Shown here: one piece after another, positions 16,657 through 25,393 of the stretch
How the letters are laid out: the number at the start of each line of letters is the position of its first letter
How positions within the stretch are numbered: position 1 is the stretch's first letter
NCBI GenBank assembly: GCA_964408735.1
Contig: CAYPAX010000027.1
Span: forward strand, 1 to 40,990
DNA length: 40,990 nt
Reading direction: 5' to 3'
Source: UBA7887 sp964408735
GTDB lineage: Bacteria > Pseudomonadota > Alphaproteobacteria > UBA7887
Translations under genes and position numbers: made by a program
The notes under the pieces: generated by a model
The model's input: only the letters and a program-made list of their open reading frames with translations
What the model was told of the DNA's origin: nothing
The model's database searches: none

Positions 16657-17151
16657 TCAGGGCTCCGCGGGCAGCGTCACGTGATCGAACCACGTCAGGC
16701 GGACCTGGTAACCTTCGGCGCTGTAGCCCATCACCGCGAGGTCGGTATTGGGCCAGACCGGCACCCGCGCCAGATTGCTCAGCTCGCGCGCCTGGACGAT
16801 CAGCGCCATACCGAAGACCTTTTCATCGGGGTTTTCCTCCGACCATTCCGCGAGCACCTGCTTGGCGCGGATGGTCATCTGTCGCGCCGTGTCGAGGCGG
16901 CGATAGTCGGGCAGGACGAAGCAGCGGAAGAAGCCGACGCGGGCGCGCACCGGCGCCAGCATATCGAGGGCTATGGTCGAGACACCGGCGACGGCCTCGC
17001 CGTCATAGGCCATGACGCAGAGATCCTTGCTGCGCGCCTCGGCGTCGGCGTCGGCGGGCAGGGCGCCATAATCTGACCAGATGCGCATGGCATCGCTTGC
17101 CAGATCGGCACGCTCCTGGCGCCAGGCAGTGACATACGAAATCTCGCCCAT
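16657..17151 (-). CDS. Probable GNAT-like acetyltransferase
   Basis: This 164-residue protein matches the general shape of a GNAT N-acetyltransferase. An early helix is followed by a central strand (DLCVMAYDGEAVAGVSTIAL). Then comes GFFRCFVLPDYRRLDTARQM, where the F-V-x-P-x-Y-R-R stretch corresponds to the acetyl-CoA-binding region, and a long helix (IRAKQVLAEWSEEN). A canonical Q/R-x-x-G-x-G/A loop is not obvious, so the assignment is moderate and the substrate unknown. It is transcribed in the same direction as the Hdr-MetFV operon, 102 bp after the HdrC-HdrB gene, and could be its last member or independent. Confidence 0.5.
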   Translation of the reverse strand: MGEISYVTAWRQERADLASDAMRIWSDYGALPADADAEARSKDLCVMAYDGEAVAGVSTIALDMLAPVRARVGFFRCFVLPDYRRLDTARQMTIRAKQVLAEWSEENPDEKVFGMALIVQARELSNLARVPVWPNTDLAVMGYSAEGYQVRLTWFDHVTLPAEP

Positions 17152-17253
17152 CCGTACCGTCCTCTCCGCAACGCGGGAAGATGGTACGCCGAATCTCTTC
17201 GCTGCGGAAGCCGATCCCTATCGGCTGCAATCGCCGCGGCCTGGCAACGCTCC

Positions 17254-18672
17254 TCATGGGTGCCCTGCCTGCGCCTCCAACAATCCCTTGTCGGCGAGCA
17301 GGGGCCGTGGATCCACCACGTTCTTGTCGAGCCCCACGGCCTTGCCGTCGAGGCCGAAGGCGAATGCCGCGAGCTGGGTGCCGTGCAGGATCGGCAGCAC
17401 ACCATCGAGGCCGAGTTCGGGCTGGCGGGCATCAAGGTTGAGATGGCACATCGGGCACATGGTGACGACGGCATCGGCGTCGGCCGCGCGGGCTTTCTCG
17501 AGCACGGTGCGCGACATCTCGTGCGCGAGGTGCGTCTGGCTGACGCCCAGCGCGCCGCCGCAACACGCCGTCTTGTGCGACCAGTCGAGCGGCTCGGCGC
17601 CTAGCGCGCGCACCAGGTCGTCCATGCGGCGCGGATATTCCGGATGCTCGGCGCCGGTCAGCGCCGCCGGCCGGGTGATCAGGCAGCCGTAATAGCAAGC
17701 CACCTTGAGGTCGCTGAGCGGGCGCGTGACACGCGCCGCGATCTCGTCGAGGCCGGCGCGCTCGACCAAGGTATCGAGGAAATGTTCGACCTTGACCGTG
17801 CCGTTGTAGTCGTAGCCTGCCTCGGCCCGTGCCTGGCGCGAGGTGTCGCCGCCGCGCCGGTCGGCGCGCTCGGCCGATTTGAGCCGTGCGAAGCATTTGC
17901 TGCAAGGCGAGGTCACCGTGTCCAGGCCCAGGCGCTCGACGCCGGCGACACCGCGCATGGGCATGCCGACGGCCATCACCGGATCGGTTGCCGGCGCCGG
18001 GGTGGCGCCGCAGCATTGCCAGTCGCTTGGCTCGATCAGCTCGATGTCGAGCGCCGCGGCGGTGGCGCGCACGCTGCGGCCATATTCGACCGAGGTCGAA
18101 TCGAGCGCGCAGCCGGGAAAGAAGCCGACCGCCTTGTCGCTGTGCGCCGACGCCGGCTTTGTCCGCTTCGGCAGGCTGGGCAGGAGGTGGAGCCGGCCGC
18201 GCTTGATCAGCGCCCAGCCCAGGCGCAGGTCCTTGAACGGCTTGCCCTGGGCGAGGTTCAGCAGCACCCCGAAGCCGAGCTCCCAGGCGCGGCCGAGAAG
18301 TTTCACATGGCCCGTGAAGAGGCGGTTGAAGCGATCGATCGCGGGCACGCCCGGGGTCACGCCACGGCGTTTGGACTCGACGCAGAGCGCCGCCATCACC
18401 CCGGCCACGTCGATCTTCTGCGGGCAGCGCGTGGTGCAGGTCTGGCACGAGGCGCAAAGCCAGATCGTGCGGCTCGCCAGAACGTCCTCGTCGTCGAGTT
18501 GAAGGCTGCGCATGACCTGGTTGGGGGCGAGGTCGAAATGCCTGGCCAGCGGGCAGCCGCTGGTGCAGCGGCTGCACTGGTAGCAGCGGAACACGTTGTC
18601 GCCGGTCGCCTGGCCGATGGCCTCGGCGAGCGAGCCCGGCTCCGCCGGCGGTGTTGTCATGGCAACGTTCAT
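17254..18672 (-). CDS. hdrCB: HdrC-HdrB fusion, heterodisulfide reductase-like
   Basis: This 472-residue protein joins the two small Hdr subunits. HdrC part: two ferredoxin clusters (Cys30/33/36/40 and Cys73/76/79/83). HdrB part: two CCG domains, with Cys188, Cys220-221, Cys257/260 and then Cys330, Cys370-371, Cys406/409, the ligand set for two noncubane [4Fe-4S] clusters in methanogen HdrB. No ligand is missing, so it should carry electrons between HdrA and a disulfide-like or MetF-type acceptor. The ATG at 18672 overlaps the metF TGA in an ATGA. It is the last of five coupled genes and has no membrane segment, so a soluble complex is likely. In this setting it replaces the separate HdrB and HdrC of the Moorella MetFV-Hdr complex (inference). 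Confidence 0.88.
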   Translation of the reverse strand: MNVAMTTPPAEPGSLAEAIGQATGDNVFRCYQCSRCTSGCPLARHFDLAPNQVMRSLQLDDEDVLASRTIWLCASCQTCTTRCPQKIDVAGVMAALCVESKRRGVTPGVPAIDRFNRLFTGHVKLLGRAWELGFGVLLNLAQGKPFKDLRLGWALIKRGRLHLLPSLPKRTKPASAHSDKAVGFFPGCALDSTSVEYGRSVRATAAALDIELIEPSDWQCCGATPAPATDPVMAVGMPMRGVAGVERLGLDTVTSPCSKCFARLKSAERADRRGGDTSRQARAEAGYDYNGTVKVEHFLDTLVERAGLDEIAARVTRPLSDLKVACYYGCLITRPAALTGAEHPEYPRRMDDLVRALGAEPLDWSHKTACCGGALGVSQTHLAHEMSRTVLEKARAADADAVVTMCPMCHLNLDARQPELGLDGVLPILHGTQLAAFAFGLDGKAVGLDKNVVDPRPLLADKGLLEAQAGHP

Positions 18673-19652
18673 AGCACGGGCCTTGGACCGAGGCCTGCCG
18701 CCTCGACGATGGGCTTGACCGCGGCCTCCCACTCGATGGCCATGATATGCACTCCGGCAACGCCCTCGATCTCGCGCACCTGCTCGATCTGCTCGACGCA
18801 GATCCTAATGCCCTCGGCGCGCCAGGCGTCCTGGCGTGCCGCCTTGTGGTCTTTCGGGATGTCGGCCACGGCGCCTGTCATGCGCTCGATAAATTCGTCG
18901 GCCACGGTCATGCCCGGAATCCTGTCGCGCATGTAGCGTGCCATGCCGGTGCTTTTGAGCGGCCCGACGCCGGCCAGGATGGCGACCTGTTCGTGCAGAC
19001 CCATATCTACCACGCGCTTCATGTAGTCGCGGAAAAGAGGCATGTCGAAGATCAGCTGGGTCTGCACGAAATCGGCGCCGGCGGCGACCTTCTTGGCGAG
19101 GCGGAAGTGGCGCAGTGCGACCGGGTCGGCGAAGGGGTTTGCGGCGGCACCGATGAACAGGCGCGGGCCGCCGCCGGGAATTTCCTCGCCGCACTGGAAG
19201 CGGTTTTCGTCGCGCATCTCCTTGACCATGCGCAGCAGCTGCATGGAATCGATGTCGTGGACGTTCTTGGCGCCCTGGTGATTGCCGAACGACTGGTGGT
19301 CGCCGCTGAGGCAGAGCACGTTGGTGATGCCATGCGCCGCGGCGCCGAGCAGGTCGCTCTGCATGGCCAAGCGGTTGCGGTCCCGACAGGTCATCTGGAT
19401 GACCGGCTCCAGGCCCTCCTGTACCAGGGCGATGCCGGCGGCAATGCTACTCAGGCGCACGATGCCGGTCTGATTGTCGGTGAGGTTCACGGCATCCACA
19501 TGGTCCTTGAGCAGCGCCGCCTTTTCGCGCACCTCAGCCATGTCGTGGCTCTTGGGCGGGCCCAGCTCGGCGGTGACGGCGAAATGCCCTTGCGCCAGCA
19601 CGCCTTCGAGATTGCTCCCCGTCTTGCGCGTCTCTGCCATCGTGCCGTCCAT
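18669..19652 (-). CDS. metF: Methylenetetrahydrofolate reductase
   Basis: This TIM-barrel flavoprotein of 327 residues interconverts 5,10-methylene-THF and 5-methyl-THF. The family blocks are present: an N-terminal AELGPPK with the catalytic-type Glu, NLTDNQ, IQMTCRDRNR, FVQTQLIFD and AGVGPLKS. There is no C-terminal regulatory domain. Instead the next gene upstream encodes MetV, as in MetF/MetV pairs of acetogens and sulfate reducers. Such MetF proteins often depend on partner subunits for electrons rather than using NADH themselves. The ATG at 19652 has GAGG 7 bp upstream and overlaps the metV stop (TGATG). A GTG one codon earlier is possible. The end overlaps the HdrC-HdrB start by 4 bp. 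A dedicated metF inside an Hdr operon argues for a catabolic rather than methionine-supply role. Confidence 0.93.
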   Translation of the reverse strand: MDGTMAETRKTGSNLEGVLAQGHFAVTAELGPPKSHDMAEVREKAALLKDHVDAVNLTDNQTGIVRLSSIAAGIALVQEGLEPVIQMTCRDRNRLAMQSDLLGAAAHGITNVLCLSGDHQSFGNHQGAKNVHDIDSMQLLRMVKEMRDENRFQCGEEIPGGGPRLFIGAAANPFADPVALRHFRLAKKVAAGADFVQTQLIFDMPLFRDYMKRVVDMGLHEQVAILAGVGPLKSTGMARYMRDRIPGMTVADEFIERMTGAVADIPKDHKAARQDAWRAEGIRICVEQIEQVREIEGVAGVHIMAIEWEAAVKPIVEAAGLGPRPVL

Positions 19653-20338
19653 CACTCGGCCTCGCCGTCAGGCAGGCGCAGGTCGTCGCGAACGATGCGG
19701 CGCAAGCCGCCGTCACGGCTCGACGACCAGTCCTTGACCGGCTCGATTCCCATCAACCGGTCCATCAGGCCGAGCTTCGCCGAGCGCTCCCAGATCATCT
19801 GCCAGGCGCAGGGGATGGAGGGATCGACCTCGCACTTGCCGTCCTGGGTGCCACCGCAGGGGCCGTTGAACAACGATTTGGCGCAGCGCGTGACCGGGCA
19901 GATGCCTGCCGTCTTGTCGAGCACGCAGCTGCCGCAGGCCTGGCAGCGCTCCTCCCAGACGCCCTGCTCCGTGGGCCGGCCCATGAAGGTGGTGTTGAGC
20001 GCCGGCAGCACGCGCTTGTCCGGGTAGCGGTCGGCCAGGCTCTGGACGCCGATGCCGCAGCCGAGCGAGAGGATGGCGTCGTAATCGTCAAGCCCTTCGG
20101 CCAATGGGTCGAGATATTCGTCCTCGCACTGGCGCTGCACCGTGGTCTCCTCGACCTCCAGCGCGTCGCCGTCGACGCGGCTCGCCATGCGCAGGGACGA
20201 GGCGAGAATGCCGACCTCGCGGGCGCTGCCGGCGAAGCAGACCGTGACGCAGGTGCCGCAGCCGACGGCAAGCACCTTGCGGCAGCCCTCCAGCATCGAC
20301 GTGATTGCCGCGAGCGGCTTCTGTTCGGCGACGATCAT
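19652..20338 (-). CDS. metV: MetV, MTHFR C-terminal domain protein
   Basis: This 228-residue protein of the methylenetetrahydrofolate reductase C-terminal (MetV) family has N-terminal cysteines in VGCGTCVTVC and LGCGIGVQ. A C-terminal cluster reads CQACGSCVLDKTAGICPVTR followed by CAKSLFNGPCGG and a further Cys, which bind Fe-S or zinc in relatives. In Moorella, MetV forms a complex with MetF and is needed for coupling it to Hdr-type subunits. It probably passes electrons between MetF's flavin and the Hdr core. ATG at 20338 overlaps the upstream mvhD-like TGA by 4 bp. Close spacing on both sides implies equimolar synthesis with MetF. Confidence 0.9.
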   Translation of the reverse strand: MIVAEQKPLAAITSMLEGCRKVLAVGCGTCVTVCFAGSAREVGILASSLRMASRVDGDALEVEETTVQRQCEDEYLDPLAEGLDDYDAILSLGCGIGVQSLADRYPDKRVLPALNTTFMGRPTEQGVWEERCQACGSCVLDKTAGICPVTRCAKSLFNGPCGGTQDGKCEVDPSIPCAWQMIWERSAKLGLMDRLMGIEPVKDWSSSRDGGLRRIVRDDLRLPDGEAE

Positions 20339-20772
20339 GTTTCACCTTCCAGCGGATCGATCAATTTGCCCAAGGGGCTGGGGCCCAGCGCCCTGACTTC
20401 CTCCACCATTTCAGAGGCATGCTCGGCGAACTGTGCGCCCATCGCCGCCGAGATGTTGACCATGCGGATGCGCGCTTCGCCGAGGCCGATCTCGACGAGT
20501 TGCTTGCGCACGTAGTCCACGCGCTGCTTGGCGTGCAGGTTTCCCGTCTGGTAATGGCATTTTCCCGACAGACAGCCGGCCACAAGCACGCCATCGACGG
20601 CACTCTCGAAGCTGCGCAGCACCATCAGCACATCGACGCGGCCGGTGCAGGGCAGCTCGACGATCTTCAGGGACGGCGGATAGGAAAGCCGCGACGAGCC
20701 CGCCAGGTCGGCCGCCGCATAGGCGCAGTGGCGGCAGCAGAAGGCGACGATCGACGGCTCGAACTCGCTCAT
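20335..20772 (-). CDS. mvhD: MvhD-like [2Fe-2S] electron-transfer subunit
   Basis: This 145-residue protein is of the MvhD/FrhD 'hydrogenase iron-sulfur subunit' family. Cysteines at 12, 13 and 16 (FCCRHC), 42 (LPCTGRV), 67 and 72 (GCLSGKC) match the family's [2Fe-2S] ligands. MvhD links HdrA to a hydrogenase or another electron donor. No hydrogenase genes are in the window, so here the partner is more likely the NAD(P)H-reactive flavin domain fused into HdrA. The ATG at 20772 overlaps the hdrA TGA (ATGA). The frame stays open far upstream inside hdrA, but similarity starts only at this ATG. All conserved cysteines are kept, so it should be functional. Confidence 0.9.
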   Translation of the reverse strand: MSEFEPSIVAFCCRHCAYAAADLAGSSRLSYPPSLKIVELPCTGRVDVLMVLRSFESAVDGVLVAGCLSGKCHYQTGNLHAKQRVDYVRKQLVEIGLGEARIRMVNISAAMGAQFAEHASEMVEEVRALGPSPLGKLIDPLEGET

Positions 20773-23700
20773 GCGTGAGCTCCCTCTGTTGCCAGGGCAT
20801 CTATCTTCGACATCACCTGGCCGTCGGTGTAGTGGCGCAGCTGTATGGCCTGGGCCGGGCAGGCCGCGGCGCACAAGCCGCAGCCCTGGCACAACGCCGG
20901 CTCGATCACCGCCGCGCCGGGGATGCCGCCGACGCCGGGAAGCTCCGCATCGATGCGCGTGGCGCCAAAGGCACAGCTTCTGACGCAGGTCAGGCAGCCG
21001 ACGCAAAGCGAGGTATCGACCATGGCGACCTGGCCGCCGACGGTAATGGTATCCTTGGACAGCACCCGCGCCGCCCGTGCCGCCGCCGCCCTGGCGTGGA
21101 CGATGGCCTCGTCGAGCAGCTTCGGATAGTGCGCCATGCCGGCCATGAAGATGCCTTCGGAAAGGAAATCGACCGGCCGCAGCTTGACATGGGCTTCGAG
21201 GAAGTAGCCTTCCATGTCGATGGGAACCTTGAGGCGGTTGCTCAATTCCTGCGTTGCCGCCGCCGGCACGACGGGCGTGCTGAGCACCAGCATGTCGGGC
21301 TGCAGCACCATCTCCTTGCCGAGGATATCCTCCCAGGCCCGCACTTCGACGCTGTTACCATCGACACTAACGGTTGGTTTGCGCTCGGCCTCGTAGCGCA
21401 TGAAGATGACGCCAGCCTCGCGCGCTTCCGTATAGAGCCGCTCCTTGAAGCCGTAGACGCGCATGTCGCGATAGATCACGGTGATGCGGGCGGCCGGGTC
21501 GAGGCGCTTGAGCACGAGTGCGTTCTTCAGCGCCGTGGTGCAGCAGATGCGGGCGCAATACTGTTCGGCCGGGCCAACGCATTGGATCATCGCCACCGAC
21601 CTGGGTAGGTCCTTGCCCGCGGCCAGCAGCGCCTCGAACTGTTGCTGGGTGACGATACGCGGGCTGGTGCCGTAGCCGTATTCGTCGCCGCGATATTCGA
21701 CGCCGCCGGTGGCCAGCACGGTGGCGCCATGGGCGACCTCGATGGGCTCGCCGCTGCCTTCAAGCACGGAAGAGAAGTTGCCCAGGAAACCGCTGCTCGA
21801 GGCCAGCTTGGCTCCGAGGTGCAGCGTGATCAGCGGCTGGGATTCGACTGCCGTCACAAGCTCGGCCAGGAAGGCCTGGGGGTCGCTCGCGGCGTCATGG
21901 CCGAAATGGAGCCGGCGCAAATTGCCGCCGAGATGCTCGTCGCGCTCGACCAGGTGCACGGGGAAGCCCTGCTCGGCCAGGGCCAGGGCCGCTGTCATGC
22001 CGGCGGCACCGCCGCCGACCACCAGCGCGGTCTTGACGATCGGCATCTCGGCCGTCTCCAGGGGCCGCAGCCGCTCGGCCCGCGCTGCCGACATGCGCAC
22101 CAGATCCTTGGCCTTGTCGGTCGCCGCCTGGCGCTCCTTCGCATGCACCCACGAGCATTGATTGCGGATGTTGGCCATCTCGAAAAGGTAGGGATTGAGC
22201 CCGGCCTCGCGGATGCTGCTCTGGAACAGCGGCCCGTGGGTGATCGGCGTGCAGGCGGCGACGACCAGGCGGTTGGCGCCGAGATCGCGCACTTTCTCGG
22301 TGATCTGGGCGATGCTGTCCTGGGAGCAGGCGTAAAGCGTGTCCTCGGCATGGATCACGCCGGGCAGGTCCCTGGCGTATTCGGCAACCTCGGGCACGTC
22401 GAGGTAGCCGCCGATATTGGTGCCGCAATGGCAGACGAAGACGGCCGTGCGCGTTTCGTCGTCAGCGACATCGCGCTCGGGCGGATAGTCGGGATTGCGT
22501 GCCAGGTCGCCGCGCGCGCGGGTCAGCAGTGCCGCCGCGCTGGCCGCCGCGCCGGAAGCATCGAGCAGCGATTCGGCAATGTCCTTGGGCTCGCGGAAGG
22601 TGCCCGCCGCGAAGATGCCCGGGCGTGTCGTCTGCAGCGGATCGAAGGGCTGGGTGCGGCAGAAGCCGTGGGGGTCGAGGTCGATGCCGAAGCGCTCGCC
22701 GAGCGCTCTTGCGCTATCGCCGACCTCCATGCCGACCGAAAGCACCACCATGTCGAACTCGTCGGCGACCATCTCGCCGCTTTCGACATAGTTGACCAGC
22801 AAGCCACCGCTGGCCGGGTTCTCCTCCAGGGACGACAGGCGGCAGCGCACATAGCCGATGCCGTGGGTCTCGCGGGCCTTGCGGTAATAGCCCTCGTAGC
22901 CCTTGGAGAAGGCGCGGGTGTCCATCATGAAGACCGTCGCCTCGGCATCCGGCAGCTGCTCCATGAGGCGGCGCGCCTGCTTGGCGGCGTACATGCAGCA
23001 GACCGACGAGCAGTAGTCGTGCGACTGGTCGCGCGAGCCGACGCATTGCAGGAAAGCGATCTTCTGCGGTGTGCGACTGTCGGAGGGGCGCTCTATCCGG
23101 CCGGTGGTGGGGCCGGAGGCGCTCAGCAGGCGTTCGAGCTGAAGCGAGGTGATGACATTGGCATGGCGGCCGAAGCCGAGCTCCTCGGAAAGCTCGGCCT
23201 GGTAGGGCCGGAAGCCGGGAGTGAGGATCACGGCGCCGACGTCGATCCGGCGCGTGCTCTCGGCCATCTCGTGGTCGATCGAGCCGAGGCCGCAGACATC
23301 GGAGCACATCAGGCATTCCGAGCAGATGCCGCAGGACAGGCAGCGCGAGGCCTCGGCCATGGCCTGGGTTTCGCTGTAGCCGCCCTCGACTTCACGGAAG
23401 CTGCCTTGGGCGTCGGCGCTCTCGATATGGGGCTGGGGCTGGCGCGGCGCGAGCGCAAGCTCGCCCTTGAGCACGCGGGCATCGAGCTCGGTCTGGCTGA
23501 GCTCGGCGACAGGCGTCTGCGATACGGGTTCCGTGCCCATTGCCTCGCCGCGCAAATAATGCGCAATGGCGTTGGCGCAGCGATGGCCGCTGGCCACCGC
23601 CTCGATGACGAAGGCCGTGCCGCTGATGCTGTCGCCGGCGGCAAAGACGCCGGGGCGGTCGGTGGCGCAGGTCTCGGGATCGACGGCGATGGTCCAGCCC

Positions 23701-25271
23701 TTGGTGACATTGACGCCGGCATCCTCGGGAATGAAACCGAGGCCGACGCGCTGGCCGACCGAGAAGATGATCACGTCGGCGGCGAGCAGATGCTCCGAGT
23801 CGGGCGTGATCTGTGCCACCGGGCGACCATTCTCGCCCGGCACGAAGGCTTCCACGCGCTCGCATGCGAGGCCGGCGACGCGGCCCGCCCCGTTGTCGGC
23901 GACGCGCAGGAAGTTGAGCCCGACATGCATGGCGATGCCTTCCGAGCGCGCCCAGGCGATCTGCTCGTCGTCCGCCGGCATGCGGCCGGAGCTGCCGCGC
24001 ACGGCCATCTGCACGTCGCTGGCGCCGAGGCGGACGGCGGTGCGCGCCACATCGATGGCGACGTCGCCGCCGCCGACTACCAGCACGCGTTTGCCGTCGA
24101 TGTCCGCGCGCGGATCCGGGGCGTCCTCGCCACCGCGTTCGGCCAGGCGGGCATCGCGCAAGAAGCGCGTGTTGATGAGCACGCCGTCGAGGTCGTTGCC
24201 GGGGATTGGCAGGCGGACGCCTTCGTGGGCGCCGACGGCAATCAGCACCGCCTCGAAGCCCTGCTCGAAAAGGTCGTCGAGGCGCTCGACGCGCGTGCCC
24301 AGCTTGAGCTCGACGCCGAGGTCGACGATGTCCTGCACCTCGCGGTCGACGATTCCGCCCGGCAGGCGGAACTCGGGCACGCCGACGCGCAGCATGCCGC
24401 CGGCCACGGGCAATGCCTCGAAGACGGTCACGCCGTAGCCTGCGCGGCAGAGATCCTGGGCCGCGGTCATGCCGCAGGGTCCGGCGCCGATGATGGCGAT
24501 GCGCTCGTCGAAGCGCCGCGGGATGGGCTCGGGCGCGATGCGCGGCTTGGCGTTGACGCTGTCGCTGACGAAGCGCTTGAGGCCGCGAATGTTGATTGCC
24601 TCGTCAACCTTGGCGCGGCTGCAGGCGGTCTCGCAGCGATGGTCGCAGATGCGCCCGCAGACCGCGGCGAAGGGATTGTCCTCGACGATGGTGCGGTAGG
24701 CGTCGTCGATGCGGCCCTCGCGGATCAGCGAGATGTAGCCCTGCGCCCGCTGGCCGGCGGGGCAGGCTTCGCGGCAGGGGGCGATGCCGTGTTTTTCGAT
24801 GGCATAGGTGTCGGGCGTCGCCTGGGGATAGAGCCGGTGCGCTGCCGTGCGCTGGCTGAGGCCTTCGTCGAAGCGGTTGGCAAAGCGCTCGGGACAAACC
24901 TCGGCGCATTCGCCGCAGCCGTTGCAGGTGGCGAGGTCGACATAGCGCGGTTCGGTGCGCAGCGTGGCGCTGAACTTGCCGGGCTCGCCGCTCAGCGCCG
25001 TGACCTGGCTGCCGGTGACAATCTCCACATTGAGGTGGCGGCCGACCTCGACCAGGCGCGGCGAGATGGTGCACATGGCGCAGTCGTTGGTCGGAAAGGT
25101 CTTGTCGAGCTGCGCCATGTGGCCGCCGATGGCAGACTTTTCCTCGACCAGATAGACCTTGTAGCCGGCATCAGCGAGGTCGAGCGAGGCCTGCATGCCG
25201 GCGATGCCGCCGCCCACCACCATGACGGCGCCGATCACCTCATTGCCCGCGGCAGGGCCGCTTGCCGTCAT
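20769..25271 (-). CDS. hdrA: Giant HdrA-like flavoprotein with GltD-like insert
   Basis: This 1500-residue protein contains three flavin units. Module 1: HdrA FAD fold (GGGIAG 20-25, then PTNDCAMCTISPRL) and a ferredoxin site (Cys116/119/122/126). Insert at about 155-585: a glutamate-synthase-small-subunit-like unit with cysteines 166/170/205/209/213/217, FAD motif GAGPCG (262-267) and NAD(P) motif GGGDVA (400-405). Module 1 resumes with a Cys644-660 cluster and the HdrA-type QCVGSR...YCSSVCC (743-759). Module 2 at about 940-1400: GGGAAGM (1086-1092) and QCVG...YCARICC (1231-1244). Two terminal ferredoxin clusters end it (1423-1433, 1461-1471). The ATG at 25271 has GGAGG upstream. It is the flavin core that may split electrons between NAD(P)H, ferredoxin and MetF. 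The NAD(P) preference is not readable. Confidence 0.9.
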   Translation of the reverse strand: MTASGPAAGNEVIGAVMVVGGGIAGMQASLDLADAGYKVYLVEEKSAIGGHMAQLDKTFPTNDCAMCTISPRLVEVGRHLNVEIVTGSQVTALSGEPGKFSATLRTEPRYVDLATCNGCGECAEVCPERFANRFDEGLSQRTAAHRLYPQATPDTYAIEKHGIAPCREACPAGQRAQGYISLIREGRIDDAYRTIVEDNPFAAVCGRICDHRCETACSRAKVDEAINIRGLKRFVSDSVNAKPRIAPEPIPRRFDERIAIIGAGPCGMTAAQDLCRAGYGVTVFEALPVAGGMLRVGVPEFRLPGGIVDREVQDIVDLGVELKLGTRVERLDDLFEQGFEAVLIAVGAHEGVRLPIPGNDLDGVLINTRFLRDARLAERGGEDAPDPRADIDGKRVLVVGGGDVAIDVARTAVRLGASDVQMAVRGSSGRMPADDEQIAWARSEGIAMHVGLNFLRVADNGAGRVAGLACERVEAFVPGENGRPVAQITPDSEHLLAADVIIFSVGQRVGLGFIPEDAGVNVTKGWTIAVDPETCATDRPGVFAAGDSISGTAFVIEAVASGHRCANAIAHYLRGEAMGTEPVSQTPVAELSQTELDARVLKGELALAPRQPQPHIESADAQGSFREVEGGYSETQAMAEASRCLSCGICSECLMCSDVCGLGSIDHEMAESTRRIDVGAVILTPGFRPYQAELSEELGFGRHANVITSLQLERLLSASGPTTGRIERPSDSRTPQKIAFLQCVGSRDQSHDYCSSVCCMYAAKQARRLMEQLPDAEATVFMMDTRAFSKGYEGYYRKARETHGIGYVRCRLSSLEENPASGGLLVNYVESGEMVADEFDMVVLSVGMEVGDSARALGERFGIDLDPHGFCRTQPFDPLQTTRPGIFAAGTFREPKDIAESLLDASGAAASAAALLTRARGDLARNPDYPPERDVADDETRTAVFVCHCGTNIGGYLDVPEVAEYARDLPGVIHAEDTLYACSQDSIAQITEKVRDLGANRLVVAACTPITHGPLFQSSIREAGLNPYLFEMANIRNQCSWVHAKERQAATDKAKDLVRMSAARAERLRPLETAEMPIVKTALVVGGGAAGMTAALALAEQGFPVHLVERDEHLGGNLRRLHFGHDAASDPQAFLAELVTAVESQPLITLHLGAKLASSSGFLGNFSSVLEGSGEPIEVAHGATVLATGGVEYRGDEYGYGTSPRIVTQQQFEALLAAGKDLPRSVAMIQCVGPAEQYCARICCTTALKNALVLKRLDPAARITVIYRDMRVYGFKERLYTEAREAGVIFMRYEAERKPTVSVDGNSVEVRAWEDILGKEMVLQPDMLVLSTPVVPAAATQELSNRLKVPIDMEGYFLEAHVKLRPVDFLSEGIFMAGMAHYPKLLDEAIVHARAAAARAARVLSKDTITVGGQVAMVDTSLCVGCLTCVRSCAFGATRIDAELPGVGGIPGAAVIEPALCQGCGLCAAACPAQAIQLRHYTDGQVMSKIDALATEGAHA

Positions 25272-25342
25272 TCGCCCACCTCCACTGCGCCGGGCCAAGC
25301 TCCCAGCAGCAGCAGGTATTCCCCTGCGAACCCGCGATGTCG

Positions 25343-25356
25343 TTTACTTAGATCAA
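25343..25356 (-). promoter_or_regulatory. Candidate FNR/FixK-type box upstream of hdrA
   Basis: Read on the minus strand, TTGATCTAAGTAAA matches the alphaproteobacterial FnrL/FixK pattern TTGAY-N4-RTCAA at 9 of 10 fixed positions. It lies about 72 bp before the hdrA ATG in the 122 bp between hdrA and the truncated AAA/TPR gene, where an activator site is expected. A matching -10 box is weak. If real, the operon would respond to low oxygen. Confidence 0.4.
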
Positions 25357-25393
25357 GAAATCGGGCGCGGCGGTTATGCCCTGTCAGGCGAGT

